Below are positions 35,521-48,895 of a DNA stretch of 64,000 bases, in pieces. The notes beneath the pieces are model-generated. The model saw nothing but the letters and a program-made list of their open reading frames with translations, had not been told where the DNA came from and searched no databases. A program made the translations under genes and the position numbers. The stretch comes from Bidens hawaiensis (Eukaryota; Streptophyta; Magnoliopsida; Asterales; Asteraceae), in assembly GCA_021521415.1 (NCBI GenBank), contig JAIQDT010001956.1, positions 348,501-412,500 on the forward strand, written 5' to 3'. Within the stretch, counting starts at the first letter, position 1; each line of letters opens with the position of its first letter.

Positions 35521-37900
35521 TTTTGTTTTGTATTGTATTGTTCTACAGAAAAGCAGTATATTTTTTTCTTGTAAGTAGGATGAGACTGTTACAAAATTAC
35601 TAGGAATTTATGACATTACAACCCTTTATGTTAACAAAATCATATTCATTTTGCGGTATCAATGTTTCATTCTATTCACCTTTGTCATTTACAATGAAAA
35701 TAAAACAGCAGTAGTTAATGCTAATATCGTAATTCCGAAAATCAAGACCGGGTATGTGTGTTTATGGTAAGGGTCTGACCCGAAAATAGATCTAAACTGC
35801 GCGGTAAACCATAATGTCGGTTTTGCTGAAACGACGGTGTTTCATGAGTTAGACCAATGTTTTGGCAGGTAAAAACGATTGGTGCGAATTGTTGCTTTGG
35901 TTGATTTTGGCAAGGGCACTATCCACCTTGAACCCTTGCCAATGGGTCGCTTGTTAGCCCAATAATTTGGTTTGGGCGAGCCCACTCGACCCAATGAGGG
36001 GTTTGCGGCTACATGGCAAAGTCGAGCTCATGACTTGGGCTACAAAGAAATACATAGACCATTGCAGCTTCTAATACTCAAACTATTAAGTATTCACCAA
36101 CAATCTTGATAAACTACCCTAAAAATAAAAATACATCTACAAACTAAATCCAACCCAGATAATGTTACTTTAAGTTTGATTCTCGCTTCCTTTGGCCAAA
36201 TTTTAAGTGAATGCGATATTATTTTACCTGAAACTTTCCGTTTACATTTTCTAATGTTTTCCTTTACATTGAATTAATAGAAAGAAAACAAGTTATGGGA
36301 TTTACTGGGTACGGTTGTTATAGGTTGTTATATGTTTTTAACTTTATATCATTCCGGTGATTAAAACAAAACCTAAGTTTGAATATTTTGAGGTTGTTTA
36401 AAAGTGGGAGGAGAGTTCAAGGTAGTCAAAGTTGTTTGTATGATTATTGGGAGGTTAGTGGCTAATTAATTATTATTATTGTAATAATATTTACTATATT
36501 TAGATTTGATTTAATTTAATTGGTTTTTGTAGAAGAGTAGCCGGCAGCATGCTATATGGACAGTGCCCACTGCTAGTGGTAGCTAAGTCAACACCATGCA
36601 TTTTACTCATTCAACTATATATATATTTCACTTACATTACATTACATTACATTACATGCATTACATTACATGCATGTTTCAATATTTTAATCTCATTATT
36701 ATTAGTATATAACAATAACAATTTGATGGCGGTTAGATAATTAATTGTAATTGTTTTGTTTTGTCAAACAACCAACCAAATATGAAAAATGCTAAACTAT
36801 CATTTGTAATGTTTACTAGTTAACCTCATCATTCACACTTGCCATATATATAGTGTTTTATCTTTTTTACTTATCATACATAACATATATAATATTTGAA
36901 AGCTTTAAAAAATATAGAAACAATTTTATTCCGCATGTTAAACGGGCTTAAGAGGAAGTCCAGATCAACGTACTAAGAAGAACAACGCCGTTAAACTTGT
37001 CACAAGATAGGACCACCATCCAGCATGAGAATAAGTATAGTGCAATGGTTGTATCAAGCATTTAATGCATATGCCATTCATGCATTATTCAAGCATGAGG
37101 CGTGGTTACCTTTCCTTTGATGTATAGGTATGGTTTGGATAATATTATATCGGAGGTTGTGTCGTCGTGTCATACGTACACGACTGCTTTTCAGATGCAC
37201 GATCCTTTGGATGTGTATCCCTTCGGGTTCATATGTATGCATGTGTTTGTGTTCGTCACCGGATGTTTGATCCGGATTTGACACCAATCATTAGTACCAA
37301 CCCCCCCCCCCCCTCCTTTTTCCGGTGTTCATGCAAGTGGTTTGTCAAAAATCTTGCCTTGAGTCTCTGGATTTTCTTTATACTTATGTGGATTCTATTT
37401 CATGATACTTTGATACATTAGGCAGTTAATTTTTTATAAATTGGCCAGAATACTTTTATAGTTAAAATAACAACCCAAAAAAAAAAGAAAACCATTAACA
37501 AAAGAATATATAAACTCCTTTCTCTCATACACCATTTCTTACTTTCTGTTAATTGTCAAGTAATGTGACCTGATAATATTATATATTTGATTGTTATAAT
37601 ATAGTAGCATGTGTTATATTTTGTACACCATCCATCAAACTTACTTCTTACAATTCAACATACTTATATGATATATGTAATCATACAACCCAACCATTCA
37701 TTTGAACAACACAATATTTGGCATATTATTATTATTATTATTATTTGAAACCATCACAGCAGCAAATCTACTAACTGAATCCAAAATGCATACAAGTAGA
37801 TGTCAATAAATATGCATATATTGAATGCCATTAACAGCTTAATTAGGCAGGCTCTTCAGATGACCACTTCAAGAATTTGAACTCCAAATTATGCAAAAAA
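35521..37900. other. Intergenic between the transporter and TROL genes
   Basis: Holds the 3' flanks of the two convergent genes, an (ATTAC)n tract near 36,630-36,676, a 13-nt oligo-C run at 37,301-37,313 and a (TTA)n tract near 37,725-37,745. No coding signal. Confidence 0.6.
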
Positions 37901-40433
37901 CTATGGCTTTGAGGGGCTAGGCGAGGATGGAGGTTTCAGATTAGGATACTGAAAATAATTAAAAAAAATAAAAAAATTATTAAAAATAAATCTTCAACTC
38001 TATCAAGATGATGATAAAAATCAAAATATTTGTTGCTTGAAACATGTTTGGTTTTTAGAGAACTTACATAAGGGTATGGTGAAAGTGGGCGTGACGGTTT
38101 TGGAACTGCTTCTTCTTTCACTTCGACCGCGTTGACTTCTACTGGTGTTGCTGCTACCGCTTGTACCTCCGGTGCTGGTGCCGGTGCTTCTGCCTGTACC
38201 TCTGGTGCTGGTGCTGGTGCTGGTGCTGATGCTTCTGCTTGGACCTCTGGTGCTGGTGGGGCGGAGTTAGTGGGCTCCAAAACGGCTTCTTCGGTAACCT
38301 TTGTTGGTGCAGGAAGGGCATTGAATGTCACGGGTGGTAGAAGCGCTTTCCCAATATCCTGAGTTTTTAAAACAATTTAGCACTAACATTCAAAACCAAA
38401 TATAACATATACATGGTTTTAGGCACCTTGATGTCATCTAGGATCTCTTTGGGCCCGATTTTTCCGCTCACAAATTCACTAACTTCTTTAAAAGTTCGTT
38501 CTCGATCCTGCCATGGAAAACGCATAAGCGAATCTTTAGACCAACCGACCAAAAACGAATCTTGCTTTCCACTACTCTATTATGATGATCACTTTCATGT
38601 TGGTTTTGAGAAATAGTAGATAAGCAAAAAATTATTATTAGTCAATACATGCAAAGAAATAAAAGAGGACCTCTGCATATAGTAGCTTCTTGCTGACAAG
38701 CTGCACCAATGCAGCCGAGCCCAACACCTCGAGTATAGTTTCAACCTGAACACGATGGCAATGCATTTAAGAATCCAAAACAGAAAAAAAAGGTTTTTGA
38801 AGATCCTAACCTCCGTAAATGCCAACAAACTTAGTCCAGCAGCTGCGGCGATGCCAAAAATTAAAGTTATCACTTCGGAACCCTCCTGCATTTCAAGATA
38901 ACTTCTTTAGAAATTGGAAACGAACGTAAAGTTCAAGACTTTTATTAATAACCCATGACAATGATCCTAATACCACAACTGAAATAAGAAAACTGTGCAT
39001 TAATATGGAGATACATACACCAAGAATGCCATCAACTGCATCATTTAGACTGCTTAAGTCTAATGAGAAGGATTTTTTGGGTAATATCCACGGAAGACCG
39101 CTGTTCTGTAATGACCATGAAAGGTGTGAGAAAAAATAACAAAAACACATTGGAGGCAAGAGACATTAACATTAACATCAACAAACCATCCATCCACGCG
39201 AGCCTTCTGCACCGTCTTTTATCGCATAAGCAGCTTTGAATCCGTTTACTGTCACCAACTCCGCCACAAGTTCAGAGCTCCCGTCGAATCTATACATTTC
39301 ATGTGTTACTTAAAAACATATTTAAAAGTAAGGATGTTCACGAGCAAGCCCGAGTCGTGCCAGGGTGGGTTCGAGCTCGAAATTAATTAAGGCAGCTCGG
39401 GTAGTCTCGAGCTCGATCTTGAAGTTAAACGAGCCTAAGATCGAGCCATGACCCAAGCTGAGCTTGGGTCAAGTTCAGCTCGGTTACAGAAATGAGCCAG
39501 CCCGGCTCAGGTCGTTTCAAATCAAGTTTTTTTAACTAGTTTTATTTGAGCTTTTATTGAGTGAGCTACGAGGCCGAGCTTTTTGAACAGCCCTATTTAA
39601 AAGTGCATAAAAAGGTATTAGGATCAAATACAAACAGCTCTTAACGTGAGAAGCATACAAATAACTAGAGTAATTATGCTAACACTACAGTTTTTTAACT
39701 AGAGTAATTATTATTATTAGTCTACTTCAAAATTGCATAGTAATAATAATTAGTTTAACTGTTTGTACGTTTCGCAGGTAAATTTCTTTTGTATCGGATC
39801 CTACACTATAAAAAAGATGGCTTACTTGTCCAAAATAAACAATGTGGTGTTTTCAGGCTCTTTGAACTTCAAAGCCAGTTTCTTCAAGAACCCTTGTTTA
39901 TCATCACCATTGTAAGCAACCGTCACCGGCTTCTTCTTCAGCCCCCTAACATCCGGACTCCCAACCGCCCGAATATCAGAACCAGCCCTGATATCAAGCA
40001 GCTGAGCATTCCCATCATCACCCAATTTCTCATAAGCAATTCTTGCAGTCTCCACCCCCCATGGCTTACTACTCTTTCCAAACACTTGTGACAAAATTGT
40101 CGGTACGGCCAACACCGCGGCTGCACCGGCTACCACCAGGGGGTTCTCGACACCGAAATTGATTAGCCCGTTAATCGCTCCACCGATATCGACATCGGGT
40201 GCCGAAAATGAGGATTCGGAGGCGGTTGTGGACTGAGTAAGTGCTTCTTCATATGTAAGTGCTTTGGCAAAGGCAGAATTGAAGACAGATGATGATATCA
40301 AGACTAAACTAGTGCCATTGAGTTGGGGTTTAGAGAGTTTGAGGTGTGGTAAAGAGAAAGATGAGTGCTTTTTGGGTTCTTGTTTAAGAACTGATGTGGG
40401 TTTCAAGACAACTGATGCATTCAAGGCTTCCAT
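37901..40433 (-). CDS. TROL: Thylakoid rhodanese-like protein TROL (STR4)
   Basis: Eight exons from right to left: 39826-40433, 39187-39289, 39019-39105, 38811-38885, 38671-38745, 38427-38507, 38068-38358, 37901-37948; 455 residues, against about 466 in Arabidopsis as I recall. A plastid transit peptide (about 1-60) is followed by a first membrane span (about 97-118), a rhodanese domain (about 125-240) whose active-site loop reads [11 protein letters not shown] with no catalytic Cys, a second span (about 271-290), a Pro/Ala/Glu-rich linker with imperfect [10 protein letters not shown] repeats, and the C-terminal SRPLSPYP...[10 protein letters not shown] motif, the site known to bind ferredoxin-NADP reductase. 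TROL anchors that enzyme to thylakoids and affects electron flow. Intron 1 contains a 267-bp hAT MITE. The CHID1-like gene lies 1.2 kb upstream on the same strand. Confidence 0.95.
39329..39595. mobile_element. hAT-type MITE in TROL intron 1
   Basis: 267 bp with ends TAAGGATGTTCA and (reverse complement) TAGGGCTGTTCA and a perfect 8-bp target duplication TTTAAAAG at 39321-39328 and 39596-39603. Related copies lie at 50,886-51,144 and, more diverged, near 30,180-30,400. The interior is rich in GAGCTCG words. Confidence 0.85.
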
Positions 40434-41648
40434 AGCATAATTCTTTCTTGGAATAAAGAAAGAAACAAGTAAGTTAGGTTAGTTATGAATTCTGGGTTCA
40501 GTTGGGTGGGAGATGCTGAGGTGGACTGAAATTTGAGAAATGAACCAGTGGTCGAGTGACATGTGGCAAGGGGAGGTTTGATGATCATGTTTTGGGTTTT
40601 GTGTGGTGGAGAAATGGAGTGAGGGTTCTGGACAGTGTGTTGGTAGGAAAAACAAAGTTAAAATAATAATATACTAATAGAATGAAACTTCAAGTAGTTT
40701 TAAGAAAAAAATGAATAATTATTATATAGATAAATATAAAATTATATAGTAATTATAATTCCTCTAAATGAATAATGAAAGATTGATAATATCATATGTG
40801 TTTTTAGAATTTTGCCAGCACATGTTTAACCTTTTTTTAATGCCTTTTAGAGAGATTATTTAGTATGACATTAAAGATAGCTGAAACATATAATATTTTT
40901 AGCATGACTACACAAATCAAACCTAGTGAATAACCATTGTTGAAGGGTCAAAATGTATTTTGGCTTAATTTTTATATTTTAGAAAATATGTGATAAAGTG
41001 ATCAAGGTATTTTTTTTTAAAACCTTCAAGATTTATTATTTTTTATCTAGTACAATAATATAGTTGTAAAGTACAATAGTATACTTACAAAGTACAAGTG
41101 AAAACTTGTGTTGTACATAAAAGACCCACCCCACCCATTTTATATATAACATAACAGCATTGTTTGTATGCTAATTAGTAAATACTAAATAGGAGTGGGT
41201 TTCTCTTATATGTTTATGTCTAACAGTTTTAACACTCCACGTGATGATAATAAACAGGAACAAAAGTGTAATTGGAATGCACAAATTCATGGTGATTTTT
41301 GTATGTAATGTGAAGAATGGCATTTAGATTATAAGTTTTGCAGTCAAGATCTTGTGATTTAAGCCCAAACAAAAGCTTTAAAAGCTGAAAGCAATATTAT
41401 TATTTTTTTTGCTTGCCCCTCAACCAATCCACATTTAAGATGAATTCAGAAGTCAATAACTGCGAAGACGCCAATTATTTGTGATGATGATTCTGATTCA
41501 AAAGAAATTGTTCTAACTTCCCAGACTTCCAAACAAAATCACATGACTTTATACTAGATAAAACATACAACTAGTACTAGAATGAAATTTGATGATACAT
41601 TTTGTAAACTAGAATATATTAAAAAAAATCAAAATACAAAAAAGAGAA
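40434..41648. other. Intergenic between TROL and CHID1-like genes
   Basis: Contains the TROL promoter region and the 3' flank of the CHID1-like gene. AT-rich, no ORF of note; no clear TATA assignment made. Confidence 0.5.
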
Positions 41649-44311
41649 TTAGAGAAGATGAAAGAAATAATCTAAACCTTGACCAATTTCCCAAATGGAA
41701 ATGGCAGCACCCCACGAGCGAGCTTCATCCAACCGCATTTCAATGGACGAAAGAGACGGGTAGAACACCACGTGTTGATCATTATCATCTGTTGTATACA
41801 AGAAGAAATGCTCTCCACTTTTGTCATCCCATTTCAACTCAGGCTTATGCTTCTCCAACAAAGAAAGATAGTATCTCCCGAGAATAGCCCCACCGCCGCC
41901 ACCTGCAAAAAACTAAGCTATTCATTTTATTATTCTGATAAACAATTAAGCAATTATAAACTCAAATTACCTCCTTTAAGAACATAATCATTCCCATAAA
42001 AGTTTATGCCTAAAAATATTTTATGAGCCAAGTTTTGAGATCCATCCGGTAGGAGCAGCTGCATTGTAGAGCGGATCCACTTCAGCGGTGCATTTGGACC
42101 CGGATTTTGAGGATTTGAAAAGTCATAAGTCATCAAGGAGTAACCATCCACGGCATCACTCAAGCTTTGCAGATCTCGAGGCCCAAAATCATACTCCTGA
42201 AGCCTATCAGAATGAGGTGGACCGATAACGTATACTAATTGCAGGCTCCGCTCATTTGAGTGCATGGCTTGTCCCAATTTTTTAATGAACTGCAGTGCCT
42301 GGTTTTTGGAAACACGTTCTTGTTGCATTATCTAAACCGGTACTGATTGCGGAGATTTTTAGTTAGAGGTTTACCAGATTGCGCATGTGTGGATCATGCA
42401 AGACACCGTATGCAGCCCATCGTGACCAAGATTCTAGTACAATGCCATCAAAATCCATCTCCCTATCCAGTCAAAACATAAAACAATGGTTGTAAGATGC
42501 CTTCATATTTTCTAGACGAAATCAACGAAACTGTATCAACAAGGAGATGCTACTTACTTGCATTCAGCTATTATAAGGCTAATCACTTTGTTCCTCTGCT
42601 TCTTCTCTTTTAGCAGACCCATAGGAATAGCTTCAAGTACAATTCTAGGTAAAACCTGTGAATATTGAAACAAGAGAATGATGGAAAAAATTAATCGCAT
42701 TCATTTTTATATTGAAAAGAAAGTCTAATCTATCACTAAAGAATATATGTGGCCAGTTAACTATTGGCATATCAATCAGTAAACAAAAGAATGCTAATTT
42801 TGAACAACCTACAGCTACCGACATCTATATTTAAATATTAGCTTATAATGGTGCAAGCAAGCGTCTTACACTTTAACGCAAACATAAGACACGTCTAACT
42901 GAAAAAGATCTCGTTTAATTTCCTAAAGTCAAAGTGTAGCTCTTCTCCGAATGGATGGGGTCAGAAGCATAAACGTATGGTACAATTTCAATGTATAAAT
43001 TTGATTGTACATTGATGCTTCTTTCATTTAATGTTTGAATTTCTAGCAATCAAATTATTTGAAAAAAAAAAAGAAAGAAAGAAAAGAAAAAAAAAGACAA
43101 TTCATTTGACTGAAAACGGTTAAATAGGTGAATTGACTGTACCAGAGCATGTCCCCTCATTCTGAGATCTGAAATCCATCCCTTATCAACATTATGTCTT
43201 CCTTCCAGAACAAACTCAGCCCCATGACTACACTAGCAGACCAAAACATAGTGAAAAAAGGGTAATAATATAATACAGAAGCAAGCACACACAATATCAC
43301 CATACACCATTATAATAGACTACTACAGCAGCATGATGTTATAAGTTAACAAACTGAAGTTAGCCAACCAAACTAGTTTTATAAACGATAACCATACATA
43401 CTTTTCAGGCACCGCCCTCTATATTTTGGAAAGTTGAAAAACGAATCTACATCGTGTTTTTAACTGGTAAGCCAGTTTCTTTTTGTTTTTCAAAAAGTGT
43501 CGTTCTCTTTAATGATAGTATGCAGGTACATGAGTGGTAGCCTTCTTTTATATGCAGAAAAAACATTATTATTTTGGTTAATACTACTTTTTACATGTAT
43601 TGTACACTTATCTTTGTTTATTTAAGATCATTGAAATTAGGCCTCCCTGCAGTTATAGCTTGTTCTAGGAGTGAGCAATAACCAAACAGAAAACGACAAA
43701 ACCGAACAGAAAAAAACTGATAACCGAATTAACCAAAAAGCGGTTATCAGTTGTTTTTGGTACCCTCGGTTCCATTTGTACTTTCATATGTATTTCTAGG
43801 TTTTATATCTCCATGTCATGTATTTGTAAATAAAAATGTTAGGCGAAATTTGATTTTGGTTATTAAGCGAAGCTGATAGGCGGTAGTAGGTTAGCTTACC
43901 TTTTTAGATGATACCAGACAGGTGATATGTGAGTAAACTTAGAGTTGAAGTCCTTTGCCATTTCATAGCCCTTTGAGTTCCTGCTTCAGCAAAACAAATT
44001 AAAAAGGTTTCAATTAATTGAAGGCAAGTGAAGTGTTAGTTAGTGTTACCATGGTGTAATGTAAGCGAGCACAGGGTTGGGAAAATTTCGACTAGTTGAT
44101 GATGCATTGTTTGCTGCATGTTCCTGAAAGTTGCAACACACTTGTGTTGTTCATGTAAGGTATGACAAAGGACAGGACAGAAGAAATAATAATAATAATA
44201 ATAATAATAAGGGATATATATATAAATAAGCAAGGATTAGACTATCTAAATTGGTGGCTAAGAAACTGAAAATGAGCCTATTGAACGGAAGGGAACTCAA
44301 CTCCCCACAAA

Positions 44312-44345
<34 letters not shown>

Positions 44346-44566
44346 AAACATAGAATAGAATAGATACATACAGTGAGGATTTGTTGGTAAGCAGCATCTG
44401 GATGGGATTTGGTTACTATACGCTGCTGGTGGTGGTATAAGTATAGAGAAATGGCAACAGGACAGAAGACGATCAACAGCAATACAATACTAATATTAAT
44501 ACTCCGCCACCGACTAACTTTAACTTCAACTTCACCGGACTCACCCCGCCTTCGTTTTCGCCTCAT
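41649..44566 (-). CDS. Chitinase domain-containing protein 1-like (GH18)
   Basis: Eight exons from right to left: 44372-44566, 44050-44123, 43900-43980, 43143-43227, 42558-42655, 42375-42462, 41971-42331, 41649-41902; 411 residues. The start chosen is ATG 44566 (MRRKRRRG); an upstream in-frame ATG at 44662 would add an (ATT)n-encoded Ile run and looks like 5' UTR. A basic N-terminus and a single membrane segment (about 24-45) suggest a type II membrane protein. The glycoside hydrolase family 18 barrel follows, with VLAYITPWNSKGYEMAKDF, VLEGRHNVDKGW and the catalytic-type motif DFDGIVLE ending at Glu188. The C-terminus has GAAISIWEIGQGLDYFF. It matches Arabidopsis At4g01040 and animal CHID1 in plan; chitin or other glycan binding is inferred from family only. 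Confidence 0.92.
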
Positions 44567-44600
44567 TCCCGGCCTCCCTTGGATTATTATTATTATTATT
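44187..44600. repeat. (AAT)n microsatellites in and around CHID1-like exon 1
   Basis: Three trinucleotide tracts: near 44,187-44,210 and 44,311-44,340 in intron 1, and near 44,582-44,600 just upstream of the chosen start, in the probable 5' UTR. Confidence 0.8.
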
Positions 44601-47588
44601 ACAACGGAATGAAAACCCACCCCACCTTTGATTCCTCCTTCAAATCGGATACATGTTTTCACTTCCTATTCACACAAATTAAGCTTGTCTTGTGTTGTTT
44701 GCAATATTGGTTTGACCTACCAACTTCAATTAAAAGCCCCCAAAAATTCAGCTTCAAATTGAGAAAAAACAAATTAGCACGATGGGTGAAACAATTTTTA
44801 AAATTTGAGACATAAACTCAGTTGATACTATTATCATCGTCACTTGGGTTTGCGGTACATCTTTATATAGATGTTTCATATAAGACATTATTAATTATTT
44901 ATTATTATTTTATACTACATTTTAAGATTTATTTATTAACAGATTAGTTTGTAACACTATTTAAAATAAAAAATAAATAATAAATCAAAAGATTAAAGCA
45001 AACTAGTTTGTCTCAACAAACTAGTTTGCAAACTCTTACATGAACACATGTTAATTTTTCTATGATCTACTTTTTTATTTATTTTCCCTTTTTATTTCAC
45101 CCTAATTTTAACTATAATACTGTTTTCTTCTAATAACTTTTGATAATTAAGTTTTTTTTAAAATCTAAAAACATATTCTTGTTCAATGTTTTTTTTTAAC
45201 ACGGCGGTATAAATTTTATTAAAAACAAAGCTCGTAAAAAATATTTTTAATAAAAAATAAATATGAAGTATGTTTGATGAGTACGAATATATTTTTTTAT
45301 TTTTTTAAATATTTTTAAATTTAATATATTGTTAAACTTTTAAATAAAGTTATTATTTTTTATATTATTAGTCACTTTAAACAAAAAAATAACAATTATA
45401 AATTATATTTATTTAATAAAAAATAGTGCGGTTTGGGTTGCTAATTTATACTATATATAAAACATAAGTGAGTGACCTTTTAAATTTTAAGAGGTACCAA
45501 ACTTGTTGCTTTAAGTACAAACCATAAAGCATATGATTAAGACATTTTAAGGGTAATTTTGTCTTTTGACAATTTTGTCTTTTAGCAAAAATGATGTAAC
45601 TTTGATGTTAATTTATAGAATAGTTACATATATACCCCTTATTTTAAACCAACTACCCCGTGACGTTTAAACACTTATAACTTTTTCACACGTTAATATT
45701 ATTTATAAAACATTATACCATAAAAACGAGTATTTTATTCTCTTTATTTTGAGTATGGTATTGCTATACTTTTTCATTTAAAAAACTTAACGTGTTACGT
45801 GATTACCATTAAGAACCGGCAAACGGGTCGGGCAGGTTCGCCGTTCAGGTTATGGGTCTAAAAGGTTAAGGTTAAAATGGGTTGATACACAAAAGGTTAT
45901 TTTGGTTTGGGTCAGAACGGGTTCGGGCCTAAAGGAGTTAAATCAGTACGGATTTTGATTTCGGGTTATAACATTGTCAGGCGGAATGGGTGGCGGGTCA
46001 AGACTCATTCAATGTAGCGTTACGTGTGCACCGACACCTGATTGCACGCGTACAGTCGTTTGACGTGCATACTAACACCGTACACCAATTGAGCTTCCAA
46101 TGTCGCGTTACAAGTATATTATCGCCGGGTTACACGTATACTGTTGTAAGTGTACACTTACTGAAACAGTAACACGGTTATGTGTTCGATGTCATGTTTG
46201 CGTACATACCCCGCTGCATCGTGCGGACACCCAGCTAGTGAGTGATGAAAGTTTGGTTTGGTTGGGTTGGGTAGGTAGAAGAGAGAGATGATTTTATAAT
46301 AAAAGATTGGTTTGAGTTGGTTTGTGAATTTATTCAGATCTAAATGAGTCAGATCTGAATGAGCCCCTGTCCCATTCAGCAACAACAACAAGTCTGAATG
46401 ATTCAGGCATAATTTTAACCATTCAGATGTTTTTCTATTTGGAACCAAAGAGTCTGAAATCTGAAAGAATCAGATGTTTACCATTCAGATGTAAACAAAC
46501 CGCCCATATGAAACAAAGTCTAATGGTTTAATCATCTCATTGAATTAAAAGATATCACTTGAATCTTTTGGAGCATTCTAAGACACATTGAAATCAAATC
46601 AAAACTAAAACGTTAGTTAGTAACACTTAAGTTTGCTTTCGTTTTACAGTTCAAAACTTCGGTTTTACCTAAAAAACCATTTATTACTATAACTCTCATT
46701 TTGAGTCTGGTCAAGGGACTTTATATTTGAAATGTTTTTTTCTGGTCGGTAGCATTGTTACAAAATGGAGCACTTGAGAGTATTATTATTTCAAAAGTCA
46801 AAACTAAACTTAATCACCAGGCCCTACTTTGTGATCATTTACTTCACACATTTTGTTTCAACATTATGGCGGAATTTGTATGCTTCTTAAACTATGTCAT
46901 GTTTCCAACTCTACTTGTGACTGATTAACCCTGCAAAATGGTCACGTCGGTCGGGTTGGGTGACTGGTCAAAATAGGTTCGTGCCAAGGCACACGAGTTA
47001 TATGCAAAATGAGTTCTGGTCAAAACGGGTGATTGACAAAGCAACAATATTTATTTTACTAATATTATAAGATTAACTTAAACTAAATTGACAACTATAT
47101 AATCATTAGGGGTGCACAACCGAACCGGCTCCGGATCCGAAAGCAGTTTGGTGCGCACTTCAAATCTGATCCGATTCGCCGGTTAACGAACCAAACCGAC
47201 ACATTCCGAATTCACGCGTTTTCCCTGCTGCAGCGCACCGGTTTGTCAACTAGTTGAGATATAATACACATATTGATCACATCTGAATGTTTCCATTACC
47301 TATAAGTTAGGTGCCAACCTTGTTTTTAACTTTTGTTCACTTCATTATATAACTGACTTCTCAAAAACAGTTTTCTAGGCTGCTTCTCTTCTGAAATGTT
47401 CTTGCTGTCAATAACATATTCTATCTCTTACCTAACTTGTAATAATCATAGCAACTAGGCACATTTTAAAGTAACATTTACTTACTAAATAATGCACTGC
47501 TCACAATCATATAAGTTTAAAACATATAATTACTTCCAAATTTTAAGGTGTTACATATAAAGCACTAAAACATAAAACATCTCCTGTT
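44567..47588. other. Intergenic, no intact gene
   Basis: AT-rich to about 45,780. Near 45,815-46,000 is a GGGTCGGG/GGTTCGGG-rich repeat. Around 46,320-46,510 a repeat of TCTGAAT/ATTCAGA words resembles a MITE, with similar words at 51,240-51,350. Near 47,107-47,240 is half of an AGGGGTGCAC-ended hAT-like repeat. Confidence 0.55.
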
Positions 47589-48895
47589 TTACCAGCGTTC
47601 TCTTGGCCTCCCGTCTGGCAACACAAGACTAGGAACCTTTGATTCGTCCTTTTTGCTTTCACCCTGCGTGCTCTCATCATCTTCGTCAAAATCTGGAGGC
47701 ATGTCATCGTCATCCTCATCATTGTCGTCACGCATTTCATTGTCCACTAAACCATCAAAATCCAACCAATCCTCTTCTTCTTTGTCCTCCTCCTCTTCTT
47801 GATCGGTAGCATCATTTGAATCGGTTTTCACCACACGCCCTCTGAACCTAGGAACAGAAACCAGCGCACGAAGCTTCTCTTTAATCAACAACAGCCGGTT
47901 CTTGTCAACCAGCTGAGAATCACGATATGCGTCTCTTAAGGAACACAGAGTCCCGGTCCCCTTTCAAAGAGACATAAAACATATCAGGGTGTCTTATAAG
48001 CATCCCTCTAAGCTGTTGCGAGAATCTAAACTCCTCTCGGAAATGAGTCAGGTGGTCAACCAACGTTCGCTTCTCAACCGTCAGACTCAACATCTCGTGC
48101 ACAACCGCACACGCGTGCTTCTCTTTCTCCGCCGTACCAGGCTTCAGCGCTGAGAAATCGGAGTAAGGCGAAATATACGGCATGTCTCTGAACTGCGAGA
48201 TCCGTCTCATTTCACCTTTCGTAAGTTGCAGACCTCTCGGTAACTTCACTCTGTTAAACTTGGGCGGTCTGTCGATAATCAAATCCCTCTTTTCGGATCG
48301 CTTCTCTTCTTCCTTGAGCTCTGCGAACGAAACCGCAAGCTCCGGATCCCAATGCGTCAACTCCAACGCCGGGCCTCGTTCCGTTCTCAGGACCCTAAAA
48401 TACTGCGGATATCGCTGGCAAATGGTGTCACGAAACTCCAACGTCGTTTTTCAAATGCGCGATCTTCTCGATTAAAATCCGCTTATCCAAGGACATCATC
48501 AAGAGCTTCCTGAGCTTGAGCACCAGCAAATCCTCCATCTCGTTCCTGACCTTCATCTCCTCAAGCTGAAAGACAGCCGGAAACTTCCTGAGCAGGGCGA
48601 TAAAGCGCCTTCGTTTCTGAAGACACGGAGCTGCATTAGGCGATCGGGCTGGCTTAACAGTATCTTTCTGATCTTCATGACCAGTTTAAGCTTCTTGTCT
48701 CGTTGGATAACGTTGTCGAAAGGAAGCTCCTTTCGGCGTTTAACTAAAGCTTGAATTGGATATGTTTTCCTCCGGGTATGCTGATTGTGTTCGACAAAAG
48801 AACCCGGTTGTGGTAATTGAGGGTTTATTAGGGTTTTGAATTGGGTGGGATATGAACAAGGGCAGAGTAGTAAGAGAAGAAGAAGAAGAAGACAT
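47589..48895 (-). pseudogene. WTF1: PORR-domain organelle RNA splicing factor WTF1, broken intronless copy
   Basis: Starts ATG 48895 with a Ser-rich transit-peptide-like N-terminus. PORR-domain sequence follows in several frames: VQRDKKLKLVMKIRKILLSQ-like block, LQKRRRFIALLRKFPAVF, KVRNEMEDLLVLKLRKLLM, then the long frame 47,920-48,441 (CQRYPQYFRVLRTERGPALE, DMPYISPYSDFS, RHPDMFYVSLKGDRDSVFL), and an acidic tail ending at 47,589. At least four frame changes and two in-domain deletions (after LMQLR near 48,635 and after FPAVFQ near 48,570) break it. WTF1 acts in chloroplast group II intron splicing; a working copy would be expected elsewhere. Confidence 0.82.

Noticed and set aside
37167..37421. 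84-codon ORF in the intergenic region
   Set aside because: No recognisable domain, includes a C-run-derived Pro stretch, and lies in unstructured AT-rich sequence.
38132..38362. Gly/Ala-rich ORF on the plus strand
   Set aside because: Antisense shadow of the Pro/Ala/Glu linker exon of TROL.
44151..44369. Tyr/Leu-rich small ORFs
   Set aside because: Created by (AAT)n microsatellites in intron 1 of the GH18 gene.
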